DNA of 64,000 bases, taken from contig OZ176054.1 of assembly GCA_964247055.1 (NCBI GenBank), positions 62,001 through 126,000 of the forward strand, written 5' to 3'. This document shows, in pieces, positions 50,363 to 63,966 of the stretch. Below the pieces are notes generated by a model. It worked only from the letters and a program-made list of their open reading frames with translations, did no database searches and had not been told where the DNA came from. How positions within the stretch are numbered: position 1 is the stretch's first letter; every line of letters starts with the position of its first letter. Source of the DNA: Paragordius varius (taxonomy: Eukaryota; Nematomorpha). Both the position numbers and the translations under genes were made by a program.

Positions 50363-51052
50363 ATGGCTACCTAAAATCCAAATTTGATCAGGTGATGTCA
50401 CCATAATTTTTTTTGGTAGCCCTATGGTAGTTCCATCATCACCCCAAATATTTTCGAGATCGGGCTATAAATGTAATTTTTATGAATTTTTTAAATATTT
50501 AAAAAATTTATTTTATACGATTTTAAAAATAAAAATGGCTACCTAAAATCCAAATTTGATCAGGTGATGTCACCATAATTTTTTTTGGGTAAACCTATGG
50601 TAGTTCCATCATCACCCCAAATATTTTTGAGATCGGGCTATAAATGTAATTTTTATGAATTTTTTAAATATTTAAAAAATTTATTTTATACGATTTTAAA
50701 AATAAAAATGGCTACCTAAAATCCAAATTTGATCAGGTGATGTCACCATAATTTTTTTTGGTAGCCCTATGGTAGTTCCATCATCACCCCAAATATTTTC
50801 GAGATCGGGCTATAAATGTAATTTTTATGAATTTTTTAAATATTTAAAAAATTTATTTTATACGATTTTAAAAATAAAAATGGCTACCTAAAATCCAAAT
50901 TTGATCAGGTGATGTCACCATAATTTTTTTTGGGTAAACCTATGGTAGTTCCATCATCACCCCAAATATTTTTGAGATCGGGCTATAAATGTAATTTTTA
51001 TGAATTTTTTAAATATTTAAAAAATTTATTTTATACGATTTTAAAAATAAAA
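50363..51052 (+). repeat. Two tandem 345-bp dimers
   Basis: Monomers start at 50363, 50535, 50708 and 50880. Each pair is a CACC monomer with a shortened GGTAGCC and cgag..gggct, followed by a CACC monomer with GTAAACC and tgag..gggct. The two pairs look identical. Confidence 0.87.
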
Positions 51053-51566
51053 ATGGCTACCTAAAATCCAAATTTGATCAGGTGATATCGCCATAATTTT
51101 TTTTGGGTAGCCCTATGGTAGTTCCATCATCCCCCAAATATTTTTGAGATCGGGCTATAAATGTAATTTTTATGAATTTTTTAAATATTTAAAAAATTTA
51201 TTTTATACGATTTTAAAAATAAAAATGGCTACCTAAAATCCAAATTTGATCCGGTTATGTCACCATAATTTTTTTTGGGTAGCCCTATGGTAGTTCCATC
51301 ATCACCCTAAATATTTTTGAGGGACTATAAATGTAATTTTTATAAATTTTTTAAATATAAAAAAAATTTATTTTATACGATTTTAAATATAAAAATGGCT
51401 ACCTAAAATCCAAATTTGATCAGGTGATGTCGCCATAATTTTTTTTGAGTAGCCCTATGGTAGTTCCATCATCCCCCAAATATTTTTGAGATCGGAGTAT
51501 AAATGTAATTTTTTTGAATTTTTTAAATATTTAAAAAATTTATTTTATACGATTTTAAAAATAAAA
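51053..51566 (+). repeat. Partial third D unit (3 monomers)
   Basis: GATATCGCC, then GATCCGGTTATG with the AAATATAAAAAAAATTT centre (51248), then CGCC: the order of the last three monomers of unit D. All three are slightly changed (CATCCCCC, AAATCC in place of AAATAC, TTTTGAGTAG). With B1, B2, D1 and D2 this makes the fifth occurrence of the CCGGTT monomer. Confidence 0.8.
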
Positions 51567-52770
51567 ATGGCTACCTAAAATCCAAATTTGATCAGGTGAT
51601 GTCACCATAATTTTTTTTGGGTAGCCCTATAGTAGTTCCATCATCACCCCAAATATTTTCGAGATCGGAGTATAAATGTAATTTTTATGAATTTTTTAAA
51701 TATTTAAAAAATTTATTTTAGACGATTTTAAAAATAAAAATGGCTACCTAAAATCCAAATTTGATCAAGTGATGTCACTATAATTTTTTTGGGTAGCCCT
51801 ATGGTAGTTCCATCATCACCCCAAATATTTTCGAGATCGGAGTATAAATGTAATTTTTATGAATTTTTTAAATATTTAAAAAATTTATTTTATACGATTT
51901 TAAAAATAAAAATGGCTACCTAAAATCCAAATTTGATCAGGTGATGTCACCATAATTTTTTTTGGGTAGCCCTATGGTAGTTCCATCATCACCCCAAATA
52001 TTTTCGAGATCGGAGTATAAATGTAATTTTTATGAATTTTTTAAATATTTAAAAAATTTATTTTATACGATTTTAAAAATAAAAATGGCTACCTAAAATC
52101 CAAATTTGATCAAGTGATGTCACTATAATTTTTTTGGGTAGCCCTATGGTAGTTCCATCATCACCCCAAATACTTTGGGGATCGGACTATAAATGTAATT
52201 TTTATGAATTTTTTAAATATTTAAAAAATTTATTTTATACGATTTTAAAAATAAAAATGGCTACCTAAAATCCAAATTTGATCAGGTGATGTCACCATAA
52301 TTTTTTTTGGGTAGCCCTATGGTAGTTCCATCATCACCCCAAATATTTTCGAGATCGGAGTATAAATGTAATTTTTATGAATTTTTTAAATATTTAAAAA
52401 ATTTATTTTATACGATTTTAAAAATAAAAATGGCTACCTAAAATCCAAATTTGATCAGGTGATGTCACTATAATTTTTTTGGGTAGCCCTATGGTAGTTC
52501 CATCATCACTCCAAATATTTTCGAGATCGGAGTATAAATGTAATTTTTATGAATTTTTTAAATATTTAAAAAATTTATTTTAGACGATTTTAAAAATAAA
52601 AATGGCTACCTAAAATCCAAATTTGATCAGGTGATGTCACTATAATTTTTTTGGGTAGCGCTATGGTAGTTCCATCATCACCCCAAATACTTTGGGGATC
52701 GGACTATAAATGTAATTATGAATTTTTTAAATATTTAAAAAATTTATTTTATACGATTTTAAAAATAAAA
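51567..52770 (+). repeat. Dimeric CACC/CACT stretch
   Basis: CACC and CACT monomers alternate from 51567 with a 345-bp step (51567, 51912, 52257). GATCAAGTG occurs at 51763 and 52108, and TTTAGACGATT ends two monomers (near 51718 and 52580). AAATACTTTGGGG, otherwise known from block C, appears near 52170 and 52686. The last monomer is shortened (GTAATTATGAA). Confidence 0.78.
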
Positions 52771-53115
52771 ATGGCTACCTAAAATCCAAATTTGATCAGG
52801 TGATGTCGCCATAATTTTTTTGGGTAGCCCTATGGTAGTTCCATCATCACCCCAAATATTTTGGAGATCGGGCTATAAATGTAATTTTTATGAATTTTTT
52901 AAATATTTAAAAAATTTATTTTATACGATTTTAAAAATAAAAATGGCTACCTAAAATCCAAATTTGATCAGGTGATGTCACCATAATTTTTTTTGGGTAG
53001 CCCTATGGTAGTTCCATCATCACCCCAAATATTGTCGAGATCGGAGTATAAATGTAATTTTTTTGAATTTTTTAAATATTTAAAAAATTTATTTTATACG
53101 ATTTTAAAAATAAAA

Positions 53116-53288
53116 ATGGCTATCTAAAATCCAAATTTTATCAGGTGATGTCGCCATAATTTTTTTTGGGTAGCCCTATGGTAGTTCCATCATCACCCCA
53201 AATATTTTGGGGATCGGACTATAAATGTAATTTTTATGAAGTTTTTAAATATTTAAAAAATTTATTTTATACGATTTTAAAAATAAAA
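53116..53288 (+). repeat. Marker monomer with TTTTATCAGG and GAAGTTTTTAAAT
   Basis: A CGCC/gggg monomer with two private changes: ATTTTATCAGG in place of ATTTGATCAGG, and TGAAGTTTTT, which breaks the left arm of the palindrome. Both are shared with the monomer at 63794 and no other I noticed. It also has TATCTAAAAT at its start, which the partner lacks. Confidence 0.85.
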
Positions 53289-54833
53289 ATGGCTACCTAA
53301 AATCCAAATTTGATCAGGTGATGTCGCCATAATTTTTTTTGGGTAGCCCTATGGTAGTTCCATCATAACCCCAAATATTTTTGAGATCGGACTTTAAATG
53401 TAATTTGTATGAATTTTATAAATATTTAAAAAATTTATTTTATACGATTTTAAAAATAAAAATGGCTACCTAAAATCCAAATTTGATCAGGTCGCCATAA
53501 TTTTTTTTGGGTAGCCCTATGGTAGTTCCATCATAACCCCAAATATTTTTGAGATCGGACTTTAAATGTAATTTTTATGAATTTTTTAAATATTTAAAAA
53601 ATTTATTTTATACGATTTTAAAAATAAAAATGGCTACCTAAAATCCAAATTTGATCAGGTGATGTCACCATAATTTTTTTTGGGTAGCCCTATGGTAGTT
53701 CCATCATCACCCCAAATATTTTCGAGATCGGAGTATAAATGTAATTTTTATGAATTTTTAAATATTTAAAAAATTTATTTTATACGAATTTAAAAATAAA
53801 AATGGCTACCTAAAATCCAAATTTGATCAGGTGATGTCACCATAATTTTTTTTGGGTAGCCCTATGGTAGTTCCATCATCACCCCAAATATTTTCGAGAT
53901 CGGAGTAAAAATGTAATTTTTATGAATTTTTTAAATATTTAAAAAATTTATTTTATACGATTTTAAAAATAAAAATGGCTACCTAAAATCCAAATTTGAT
54001 CAGGTGATGTCGCCATAATTTTTTTTGCGTAGCCCTATGGTAGTTCCATCATCACCCCAAATATTGTCGAGATCGGAGTATAAATGTAATTTTTTTGAAT
54101 TTTTTAAATATTTAAAAAATTTATTTTATACGATTTTAAAAATAAAAATGGCTACCTAAAATCCAAATTTGATCAGGTGATGTCACCATAATTTTTTTTG
54201 GGTAGCCCTATGGTAGTTCCATCATCACCCCAAATATTTTCGAGATCGGAGTATAAATGTAATTTTTATGAATTTTTAAATATTTAAAAAATTTATTTTA
54301 TACGATTTTAAAAATAAAAATGGCTACCTAAAATCCAAATTTGATCAGGTGATGTCACCATAATTTTTTTTGGGTAGCCCTATGGTAGTTCCATCATCAC
54401 CCCAAATATTTTGGGGATCGGACTATAAATGTAATTTTTATGAATTTTTTAAATATTTAAAAAATTTATTTTATACGATTTTAAAAATAAAAATGGCTAC
54501 CTAAAATCCAAATTTGATCAGGTGATGTCACCATATTTTTTTTGGGTAGCCCTATGGTAGTTCCATCATCACCCCAAATATTTTCGAGATCGGAGTATAA
54601 ATGTAATTTTTATAAATTTTTAAATATTTAAAAAATTTATTTTATACGATTTTAAAAATAAAAATGGCTACCTAAAATCCAAATTTGATCAGGTGATGTC
54701 ACCATAATTTTTTTTGGGTAGCCCTATGGTAGTTCCATCATCACCCCAAATATTTTGGGGATCGGACTATAAATGTAATTTTTATGAATTTTTTAAATAT
54801 TTAAATTTATTTTATACGATTTTAAAAATAAAA

Positions 54834-57760
54834 ATGGCTACCTAAAATCCAAATTTGATCAGGTGATGTCACCATAATTTTTTTTGGGTAGCCCTATGTT
54901 AGTTCCATCATCACCCCAAATATTTTGGGGATCGGAGTATAAATGTAATTTTTATGAATTTTTTAAATATTAAAAAAATTTATTTTATACGATTTTAAAA
55001 ATAAAAATGGCTACCTAAAATCCAAATTTGATCAGGTGATGTCGCCATAATTTTTTTTGGGTAGCCCTATGGTAGTTCCATCATAACACCAAATATTTTT
55101 GAGATCGGACTTTAAATGTAATTTTTATGAATTTTTTAAATATTTAAAAAATTTATTTTATACGATTTTAAAAATAAAAATGGCTACCTAAGATCCAAAT
55201 TTGATCAGGTGATGTCACCATAATTTTTTTTGGGTAGCCCTATGGTAGTTCCATCATCACCCCAAATATTTTCGAGATCGGAGTAAAAATGTAATTTTTA
55301 TGAATTTTTTAAATATTTAAAAAATTTATTTTATACGATTTTAAAAATAAAAATGGCTACCTAAAATCCAAATTTGATCAGGTGATGTCGCCATAATTTT
55401 TTTTGCGTAGCCCTATGGTAGTTCCATCATCACCCCAAATATTGTGGAGATAGGAGTATAAATGTAATTTTTATGAATTTTTTAAATATTTAAAAAATTT
55501 ATTTTATACGATTTTAAAAATAAAAATGGCTACCTAAAATCCAAAATCAGGTGATGTCACCATAATTTTTTTTGGGTAGCCCTATGGTAGTTCCATCATC
55601 ACCCCAAATATTTTGGGGATCGGAGTATAAATGTAATTTTTATGAATTTTTTAAATATTTAAAAAATTTATTTTATACGATTTTAAAAATAAAAATGGCT
55701 ACCTAAAATCCAAATTTGATCAGGTGATGTCACCATAATTTTTTTTGGGTAGCCCTATGGTAGTTCCATCATCACCCCAAATATTGTGGAGATCGGAGTA
55801 TAAATGTAATTTTTATGAATTTTTTAAATATTTAAAAAATTTATTTTATACGATTTTAAAAATAAAAATGGCTACCTAAAATCCAAATTTGATCAGGTGC
55901 ACCATATTTTTTTTTGGGTAGCCCTATGGTAGTTCCATCATCACCCCAAATATTTTGGGGATCGGACTATAAATGTAATTTTTATGAATTTTTTAAATAT
56001 TTAAAAAATTTATTTTATACGATTTTAAAAATAAAAATGGCTACCTAAAATCCAAATTTGATCAGGTGATGACGCCATAATTTTTTTTGGGTAGCCCTAT
56101 GGTAGTTCCATCATCACCCCAAATATTTTCGAGATCGGAGTATAAATGTAATTTTTATGAATTTTTTAAATATTTAAAAAATTTATTTTATACGATTTTA
56201 AAAATAAAAATGGCTACCTAAAATCCAAATTTGATCAGGTGATGTCACCATATTTTTTTTTGGGTAGCCCTATGGTAGTTCCATCATCACCCCAAATATT
56301 TTGGGGATCGGACTATAAATGTAATTTTTATGAATTTTTTAAATATTTAAAAAATTTATTTTATACGATTTTAAAAATAAAAATGGCTACCTAAAATCCA
56401 AATTTGATCAGGTGATGACGCCATAATTTTTTTTGGGTAGCCCTATGGTAGTTCCATCATCACCCCAAATATTTTCGAGATCGGAGTATAAATGTAATTT
56501 TTATGAATTTTTTAAATATTTAAAAAATTTATTTTATACGATTTTAAAAATAAAAATGGCTACCTAAAATCCAAATTTGATCAGGTGATGTCACCATAAT
56601 TTTTTTTGGGTAGCCCTATGGTAGTTCCATCATCACCCCAAATATTTTCGAGATCGGAGTATAAATGTAATTTTTATGAATTTTTAAATATTTAAAAAAT
56701 TTATTTTATACGATTTTAAAAATAAAAATGGCTACCTAAAACCCAAATTTGATCAGGTGATGTCACCATAATTTTTTTTGCGTAGGTCTATGGTAGTTTC
56801 ATCATCACCCCAAATATTTTGGGGATCGGACTATAAATGTAATTTTTATGAATTTTTTAAATATTTAAAAAATTTATTTTATACGATTTTAAAAATAAAA
56901 ATGGCTACCTAAAATCCAAATTTGATCAGGTGATGTCACTATAATTTTTTTTGGGTAGCCCTATGGTAGTTCGATCATCACCCCAAATATTTTCGAGATC
57001 GGAGTATAAATGTAATTTTTTTGAATTTTTTAAATATTTAAAAAATTTATTTTATACGATTTTAAAAATAAAAATGGCTACCTAAAATCCAAATTTGATC
57101 AGGTGATGTCGCCATAATTTTTTTTGCGTAGGTCTATGGTAGTTTCATCATCACCCCAAATATTTTGGGGATCGGACTATAAATGTAATTTTTATGAATT
57201 TTTTAAATATTTAAAAAATTTATTTTATACGATTTTAAAAATAAAAATGGCTACCTAAAATCCAAATCTGATCAGGTGATGTCACTATAATTTTTTTTGT
57301 GTAGCCCTATGGTAGTTCGATCATCACCCCAAATATTTTCGAGATCGGAGTATAAATGTAATTTTTATGAATTTTTTAAATATTTAAAAAATTTATTTTA
57401 TACGATTTTAAAAATAAAAATGGCTACCTAAAATCCAAATTTGATCAGGTGATGTCACTATAATTTTTTTTGGGTAGCCCTATGGTAGTTCCATCATCAC
57501 CCCAAATATTTTCGAGATCGGAGTATAAATGTAATTTTTATGAATTTTTTAAATATTTAAAAAATTTATTTTATACGATTTTAAAAATAAAAATGGCTAC
57601 CTAAAATCCAAATTTGATCAGGTGATGTCGCCATAATTTTTTTTGTGTAGCCCTATGGTAGTTCCATCATCACCCCAAATATTGTCGAGATCGGAGTATA
57701 AATGTAATTTTTATGAATTTTTTAAATATTTAAAAAATTTATTTTATACAATTTTAAAAA
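54834..57760 (+). repeat. Block E copy 1
   Basis: Collinear with 59136-62582. It starts with a gggg/ggagt monomer that has the rare centre ATTAAAAAAATTT, followed by CATAACACC, cgag with GTAAAAATG, ATTGTGGAG, GATGACGCC (56417), AACCCAAATTT (56740), GCGTAGGTC plus TTTCATC, AAATCTGATC with TTGTGTAG and TTCGATC, and a monomer ending TATACAATT (57745). Monomer numbers differ between the copies. Confidence 0.7.
56037..56728 (+). repeat. 346-bp dimer repeated (GATGACGCC marker)
   Basis: Monomers start at 56037, 56210, 56383 and 56556. GATGACGCC in the first of each pair recurs at exactly 346 bp (GACG at 56071 and 56417). The second monomers of the two pairs differ in class (gggg, then cgag), so the repeated part is about one and a half monomers or was changed later. 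Confidence 0.75.
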
Positions 57761-59135
57761 TAAAAATGGCTACCTAAAATCCAAATTTGATCAGGTGATG
57801 TCACTATAATTTTTTTTGGGTAGCCCTATGGTAGTTCCATCATCACCCCAAATATTTTCGAGATCGGAGTATAAATGTAATTTTTATGAATTTTTTAAAT
57901 ATTTAAAAAATTTATTTTATACGATTTTAAAAATAAAAATGGCTACCTAAAATCCAAATTTGATCAGGTGATGTCGCCATAATTTTTTTTGCGTAGCCCT
58001 ATGGTAGTTCCATCATCACCCCAAATATTGTCGAGATCGGAGTATAAATGTAATTTTTTTGAATTTTTTAAATATTTAAAAAATTTATTTTATACGATTT
58101 TAAAAATAAAAATGGCTACCTAAAATCCAAATTTGATCAGGTGATGTCACCATATTTTTTTTGGGTAGCCCTATGGTAGTTCCATCACACCCCAAATATT
58201 TTGGGGATCGGACTATAAATGTAATTTTTATAAATTTTTAAATATTTAAAAAATTTATTTTATACGATTTTAAAAATAAAAATGGCTACCTAAAATCCAA
58301 ATTTGATCAGGTGATGTCACCATAATTTTTTTTGGGTAGCCCTATGGTAGTTCCATCATCACCCCAAATATTTTGGGGATCGGACTATAAATGTAATTTT
58401 TATGAATTTTTTAAATATTTAAAAAATTTATTTTATACGATTTTAAAAATAAAAATGGCTACCTAAAATCCAAATTTGATCAGGTGATGTCACCATATTT
58501 TTTTTGGGTAGCCCTATGTTAGTTCCATCACACCCCAAATATTTTGGGGATCGGACTATAAATGTAATTTTTATAAATTTTTAAATATTTAAAAAATTTA
58601 TTTTATACGATTTTAAAAATAAAAATGGCTACCTAAAATCCAAATTTGATCAGGTGATGTCACCATATTTTTTTTGGGTAGCCCTATGGTAGTTCCATCA
58701 TCACCCCAAATATTTTGGGGATCGGAGTATAAATGTAATTTTTATGAATTTTTTAAATCAAAAAATTTATTTTATACGATTTTAAAAATAAAAATGGCTA
58801 CCTAAAATCCAAATTTGATCAGGTGATGTCACCATAATTTTTTTTGGGTAGCCCTATGTTAGTTCCATCATCACCCCAAATATTTTGGGGATCGGAGTAT
58901 AAATGTAATTTTTGAATTTTTTAAATATTTAAAAAATTTATTTTATACGATTTTAAAAATAAAAATGGCTACCTAAAATCCAAATTTGATCAGGTGATGT
59001 CACCATATTTTTTTTGGGTAGCCCTATGGTAGTTCCATCATCACCCCAAATATTTTGGGGATCGGACTATAAATGTAATTTTTATAAATTTTTAAATATT
59101 TAAAAAATTTATTTTATACGATTTTAAAAATAAAA

Positions 59136-62100
59136 ATGGCTACCTAAAATCCAAATTTGATCAGGTGATGTCACCATAATTTTTTTTGGGTAGCCCTATG
59201 GTAGTTCCATCATCACCCCAAATATTTTGGGGATCGGAGTATAAATGTAATTTTTATGAATTTTTTAAATATTAAAAAAATTTATTTTATACGATTTTAA
59301 AAATAAAAATGGCTACCTAAAATCCAAATTTGATCAGGTGATGTCGCCATAATTTTTTTTGCGTAGCCCTATGGTAGTTCCATCATAACACCAAATATTG
59401 TGGAGATCGGAGTATAAATGTAATTTTTATGAATTTTTTAAATATTTAAAAAATTTATTTTATACGATTTTAAAAATAAAAATGGCTACCTAAAATCCAA
59501 ATTTGATCAGGTGATGTCACCATAATTTTTTTTGGGTAGCCCTATGGTAGTTCCATCATCACCCCAAATATTTTCGAGATCGGAGTAAAAATGTAATTTT
59601 TATGAATTTTTTAAATATTTAAAAAATTTATTTTATACGATTTTAAAAATAAAAATGGCTACCTAAAATCCAAATTTGATCAGGTGATGTCACCATAATT
59701 TTTTTTGGGTAGCCCTATGGTAGTTCCATCATCACCCCAAATATTGTGGAGATCGGAGTATAAATGTAATTTTTGAATTTTTTAAATATTTAAAAAATTT
59801 ATTTTATACGATTTTAAAAATAAAAATGGCTACCTAAAATCCAAATTTGATCAGGTGATGTCACCATAATTTTTTTTGGGTAGCCCTATGGTAGTTCCAT
59901 CATCACCCCAAATATTTTGGGGATCGGAGTATAAATGTAATTATTTTGAATTTTTTAAATATTTAAAAAATTTATTTTATACGATTTTAAAAATAAAAAT
60001 GGCTACCTAAAATCCAAATTTGATCAGGTGATGTCACCATAATTTTTTTTGGGTAGCCCTATGGTAGTTCCATCATCACTATAAATATTTTCGAGATCGG
60101 AGTATAAATGTAATTTTTATGAATTTTTTAAATATTCAAAAAATTTATTTTATACGATTTTAAAAATAAAAATGGCTACCTAAAATCCAAATTTGATCAG
60201 GTGATGTCACCATAATTTTTTTTGGGTAGCCCTATGGTAGTTCCATCTTCACCCCAAATATTTTGGGGATCGGACTATAAATGTAATTTTTATGAATTTT
60301 TTAAATATTTAAAAAATTTATTTTATACGATTTTAAAAATAAAAATGGCTACCTAAAATCCAAATTTGATCAGGTGATGTCGCCATAATTTTTTTTGGGT
60401 AGCCCTATGGTAGTTCCATCATCACCCCAAATATTTTCGAGATCGGAGTATAAATGTAATTTTTATGAATTTTTTAAATATTTAAAAAATTTATTTTATA
60501 CGTTTTTAAAAATAAAAATGGTACCTAAAATCCAAATTTGATCAGGTGATGTCACCATAATTTTTTTTGGGTAGCCCTATGGTAGTTCCATCATCACCAT
60601 AAATATTTTCGAGATCGGAGTATAAATGTAATTTTTATGAATTTTTTAAATATTTAAAAAATTTATTTTATACGATTTTAAAAATAAAAATGGCTACCTA
60701 AAATCCAAATTTGATCAGGTGATGTCACCATATTTTTTTTTGGGTAGCCCTATGGTAGTTCCATCATCACCCCAAATATTTTCGAGATCGGAGTATAAAT
60801 GTAATTTTTATGAATTTTTTAAATATTTAAAAAATTTATTTTATACGATTTTAAAAATAAAAATGGCTACCTAAAATCCAAATTTGATCAGGTGATGACG
60901 CCATAATTTTTTTTGGGTAGCCCTATGGTAGTTCCATCATCACCCCAAATATTTTCGAGATCGGAGTATAAATGTAATTTTTATGAATTTTTTAAATATT
61001 TAAAAAATTTATTTTATACGATTTTAAAAATAAAAATGGCTACCTAAAATCCAAATTTGATCAGGTGATGTCACCATAATTTTTTTTGGGTAGCCCTATG
61101 GTAGTTCCATCATCACCCCAAATATTTTCGAGATCGAAGTATAAATGTAATTTTTATGAATTTTTAAATATTTAAAAAATTTATTTTATACGATTTTAAA
61201 AATAAAAATGGCTACCTAAAACCCAAATTTGATCAGGTGATGTCACCATAATTTTTTTGGGTAGCCCTATGGTAGTTCCATCATCACCCCAAATATTTTG
61301 GGGATCGGACTATAAATGTAATTTTTATGAATTTTTTAATTTAAAAAATTTATTTTATACGATTTTAAAAATAAAAATGGCTACCTAAAATCCAAATTTG
61401 ATCAGGTGATGTCGCCATAATTTTTTTTGGGTAGCCCTATGGTAGTTCCATCATCACCCCAAATATTGTCGAGATCGGAGTATAAATGTAATTTTTTTGA
61501 ATTTTTTAAATATTTAAAAAATTTATTTTATACGATTTTAAAAATAAAAATGGCTACCTAAAATCCAAATTTGATCAGGTGATGTCGCCATAATTTTTTT
61601 TGCGTAGGTCTATGGTAGTTTCATCATCACCCCAAATATTTTGGGGATCGGACTATAAATGTAATTTTTATGAATTTTTTAAATATTTAAAAAATTTATT
61701 TTATACGATTTTAAAAATAAAAATGGCTACCTAAAATCCAAATTTGATCAGGTGATGTCACTATAATTTTTTTTGGGTAGCCCTATGGTAGTTCGATCAT
61801 CACCCCAAATATTTTCGAGATCGGAGTATAAATGTAATTTTTATGAATTTTTTAAATATTTAAAAAATTTATTTTATACGATTTTAAAAATAAAAATGGC
61901 TACCTAAAATCCAAATTTGATCAGGTGATGTCACTATAATTTTTTTTGGGTAGCCCTATGGTAGTTCCATCATCACCCCAAATATTTTCGAGATCGGAGT
62001 ATAAATGTAATTTTTATGAATTTTTTAAATATTTAAAAAATTTATTTTATACGATTTTAAAAATAAAAATGGCTACCTAAAATCCAAATCTGATCAGGTG

Positions 62101-62582
62101 ATGTCACCATAATTTTTTTTGTGTAGCCCTATGGTAGTTCGATCATCACCCCAAATATTTTCGAGATCGGAGTATAAATGTAATTTTTATGAATTTTTTA
62201 AATATTTAAAAAATTTATTTTATACGATTTTAAAAATAAAAATGGCTACCTAAAATCCAAATTTGATCAGGTGATGTCACTATAATTTTTTTTGGGTAGC
62301 CCTATGGTAGTTCCATCATCACCCCAAATATTTTCGAGATCGGAGTATAAATGTAATTTTTATGAATTTTTTAAATATTTAAAAAATTTATTTTATACGA
62401 TTTTAAAAATAAAAATGGCTACCTAAAATCCAAATTTGATCAGGTGATGTCACTATAATTTTTTTTGGGTAGCCCTATGGTAGTTCCATCATCACCCCAA
62501 ATATTTTGGGGATCGGACTATAAATGTAATTTTTATGAATTTTTTAAATATTTAAAAAATTTATTTTATACAATTTTAAAAA
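59136..62582 (+). repeat. Block E copy 2
   Basis: Same ordered markers as 54834-57760. The offset grows from 4302 bp (25 monomers) at the start to 4480 bp at the GATGACGCC and AACCCAAATTT markers and 4822 bp at TATACAATT, so copy 2 has gained about three monomers net. The monomer at 59309 combines CATAACACC with GCGTAG and ATTGTGGAG, which lie in two different monomers (55007 and about 55350) in copy 1, as a deletion by unequal exchange would produce. Confidence 0.7.
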
Positions 62583-63793
62583 TAAAAATGGCTACCTAAA
62601 ATCCAAATTTGATCAGGTGATGTCACTATAATTTTTTTTGGGTAGCCCTATGGTAGTTCCATCATCACCCCAAATATTTTCGAGATCGGAGTATAAATGT
62701 AATTTTTTTGAATTTTTTAAATATTTAAAAAATTTATTTTATACGATTTTAAAAATAAAAATGGCTACCTAAAATCCAAATTTGATCAGGTGATGTCACT
62801 ATAATTTTTTTTGGGTAGCCCTATGGTAGTTTCATCATCACCCCAAATATTTTCGAGATCGGATAAATGTAATTTTTATGAATTTTTTAAATATTTAAAA
62901 AATTTATTTTATACGATTTTAAAAATAAAAATGGCTACCTAAAATCCAAATTTGATCAGGTGATGTCACCATAATTTTTTTTGGGTAGCCCTATGGTAGT
63001 TCTATCATCACCCCAAATATTTTCGAGATCGGAGTATAAATGTAATTTTTATGAATTTTTTAAATATTTAAAAAATTTATTTTATACGATTTTAAAAATA
63101 AAAATGGCTACCTAAAATCCAAATTTGATCAGGTGATGACGCCATAATTTTTTTTGGGTAGCCCTATGGTAGTTCCATCATCACCCCAAATATTTTCGAG
63201 ATCGGAGTATAAATGTAATTTTTATGAATTTTTTAAATATTTAAAAAATTTATTTTATACGATTTTAAAAATAAAAATGGCTACCTAAAATCCAAATTTG
63301 ATCAGGTGATGTCGCCATAATTTTTTTTTGGTAGCCCTATGGTAGTTCCATCATAACCCCAAATATTTTTGAGATCGGAGTATAAATGTAATTTTTATGA
63401 ATTTTTTAAATATTTAAAAAATTTATTTTATACGATTTTAAAAATAAAAATGGCTACCTAAAATCCAAATTTGATCAGGTGATGTCACCATAATTTTTTT
63501 GGGTAGCCCTATGGTAGTTCCATCATCACCCCAAATATTTTCGAGATCGGAGTATAAATTTAATTTTTATGAATTTTTTAAATATTTAAAAAATTTATTT
63601 TATACGATTTTAAAAATAAAAATGGCTACCTAAAATCCAAATTTGATCAGGTGATGTCACCATAATTTTTTTGGGTAGCCCTATGGTAGTTCCATCATCA
63701 CCCCAAATATTTTCGAGATCGGAGTATAAATTTAATTTTTATGAATTTTTTAAATATTTAAAAAATTTATTTTATACGATTTTAAAAATAAAA

Positions 63794-63966
63794 ATGGCTA
63801 CCTAAAATCCAAATTTTATCAGGTGATGTCGCCATAATTTTTTTTGGGTAGCCCTATGGTAGTTCCATCATCACCCCAAATATTTTGGGGATCGGACTAT
63901 AAATGTAATTTTTATGAAGTTTTTAAATATTTAAAAAATTTATTTTATACGATTTTAAAAATAAAA
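63794..63966 (+). repeat. Marker monomer, second copy near the window end
   Basis: It carries the same two private changes as 53116-53288, at an offset of 10678 bp (62 monomers). It may be the start of another copied block that continues beyond the window. The two monomers just before it (about 63450 and 63622) share a private TAAATTTAATTTT. Confidence 0.8.

Noticed and set aside
60515-60530. AATGGTACC as a meaningful site change
   Set aside because: It is a single-base loss in one monomer (GGCTACC to GGTACC) that creates a restriction-like palindrome; it is isolated and not propagated.
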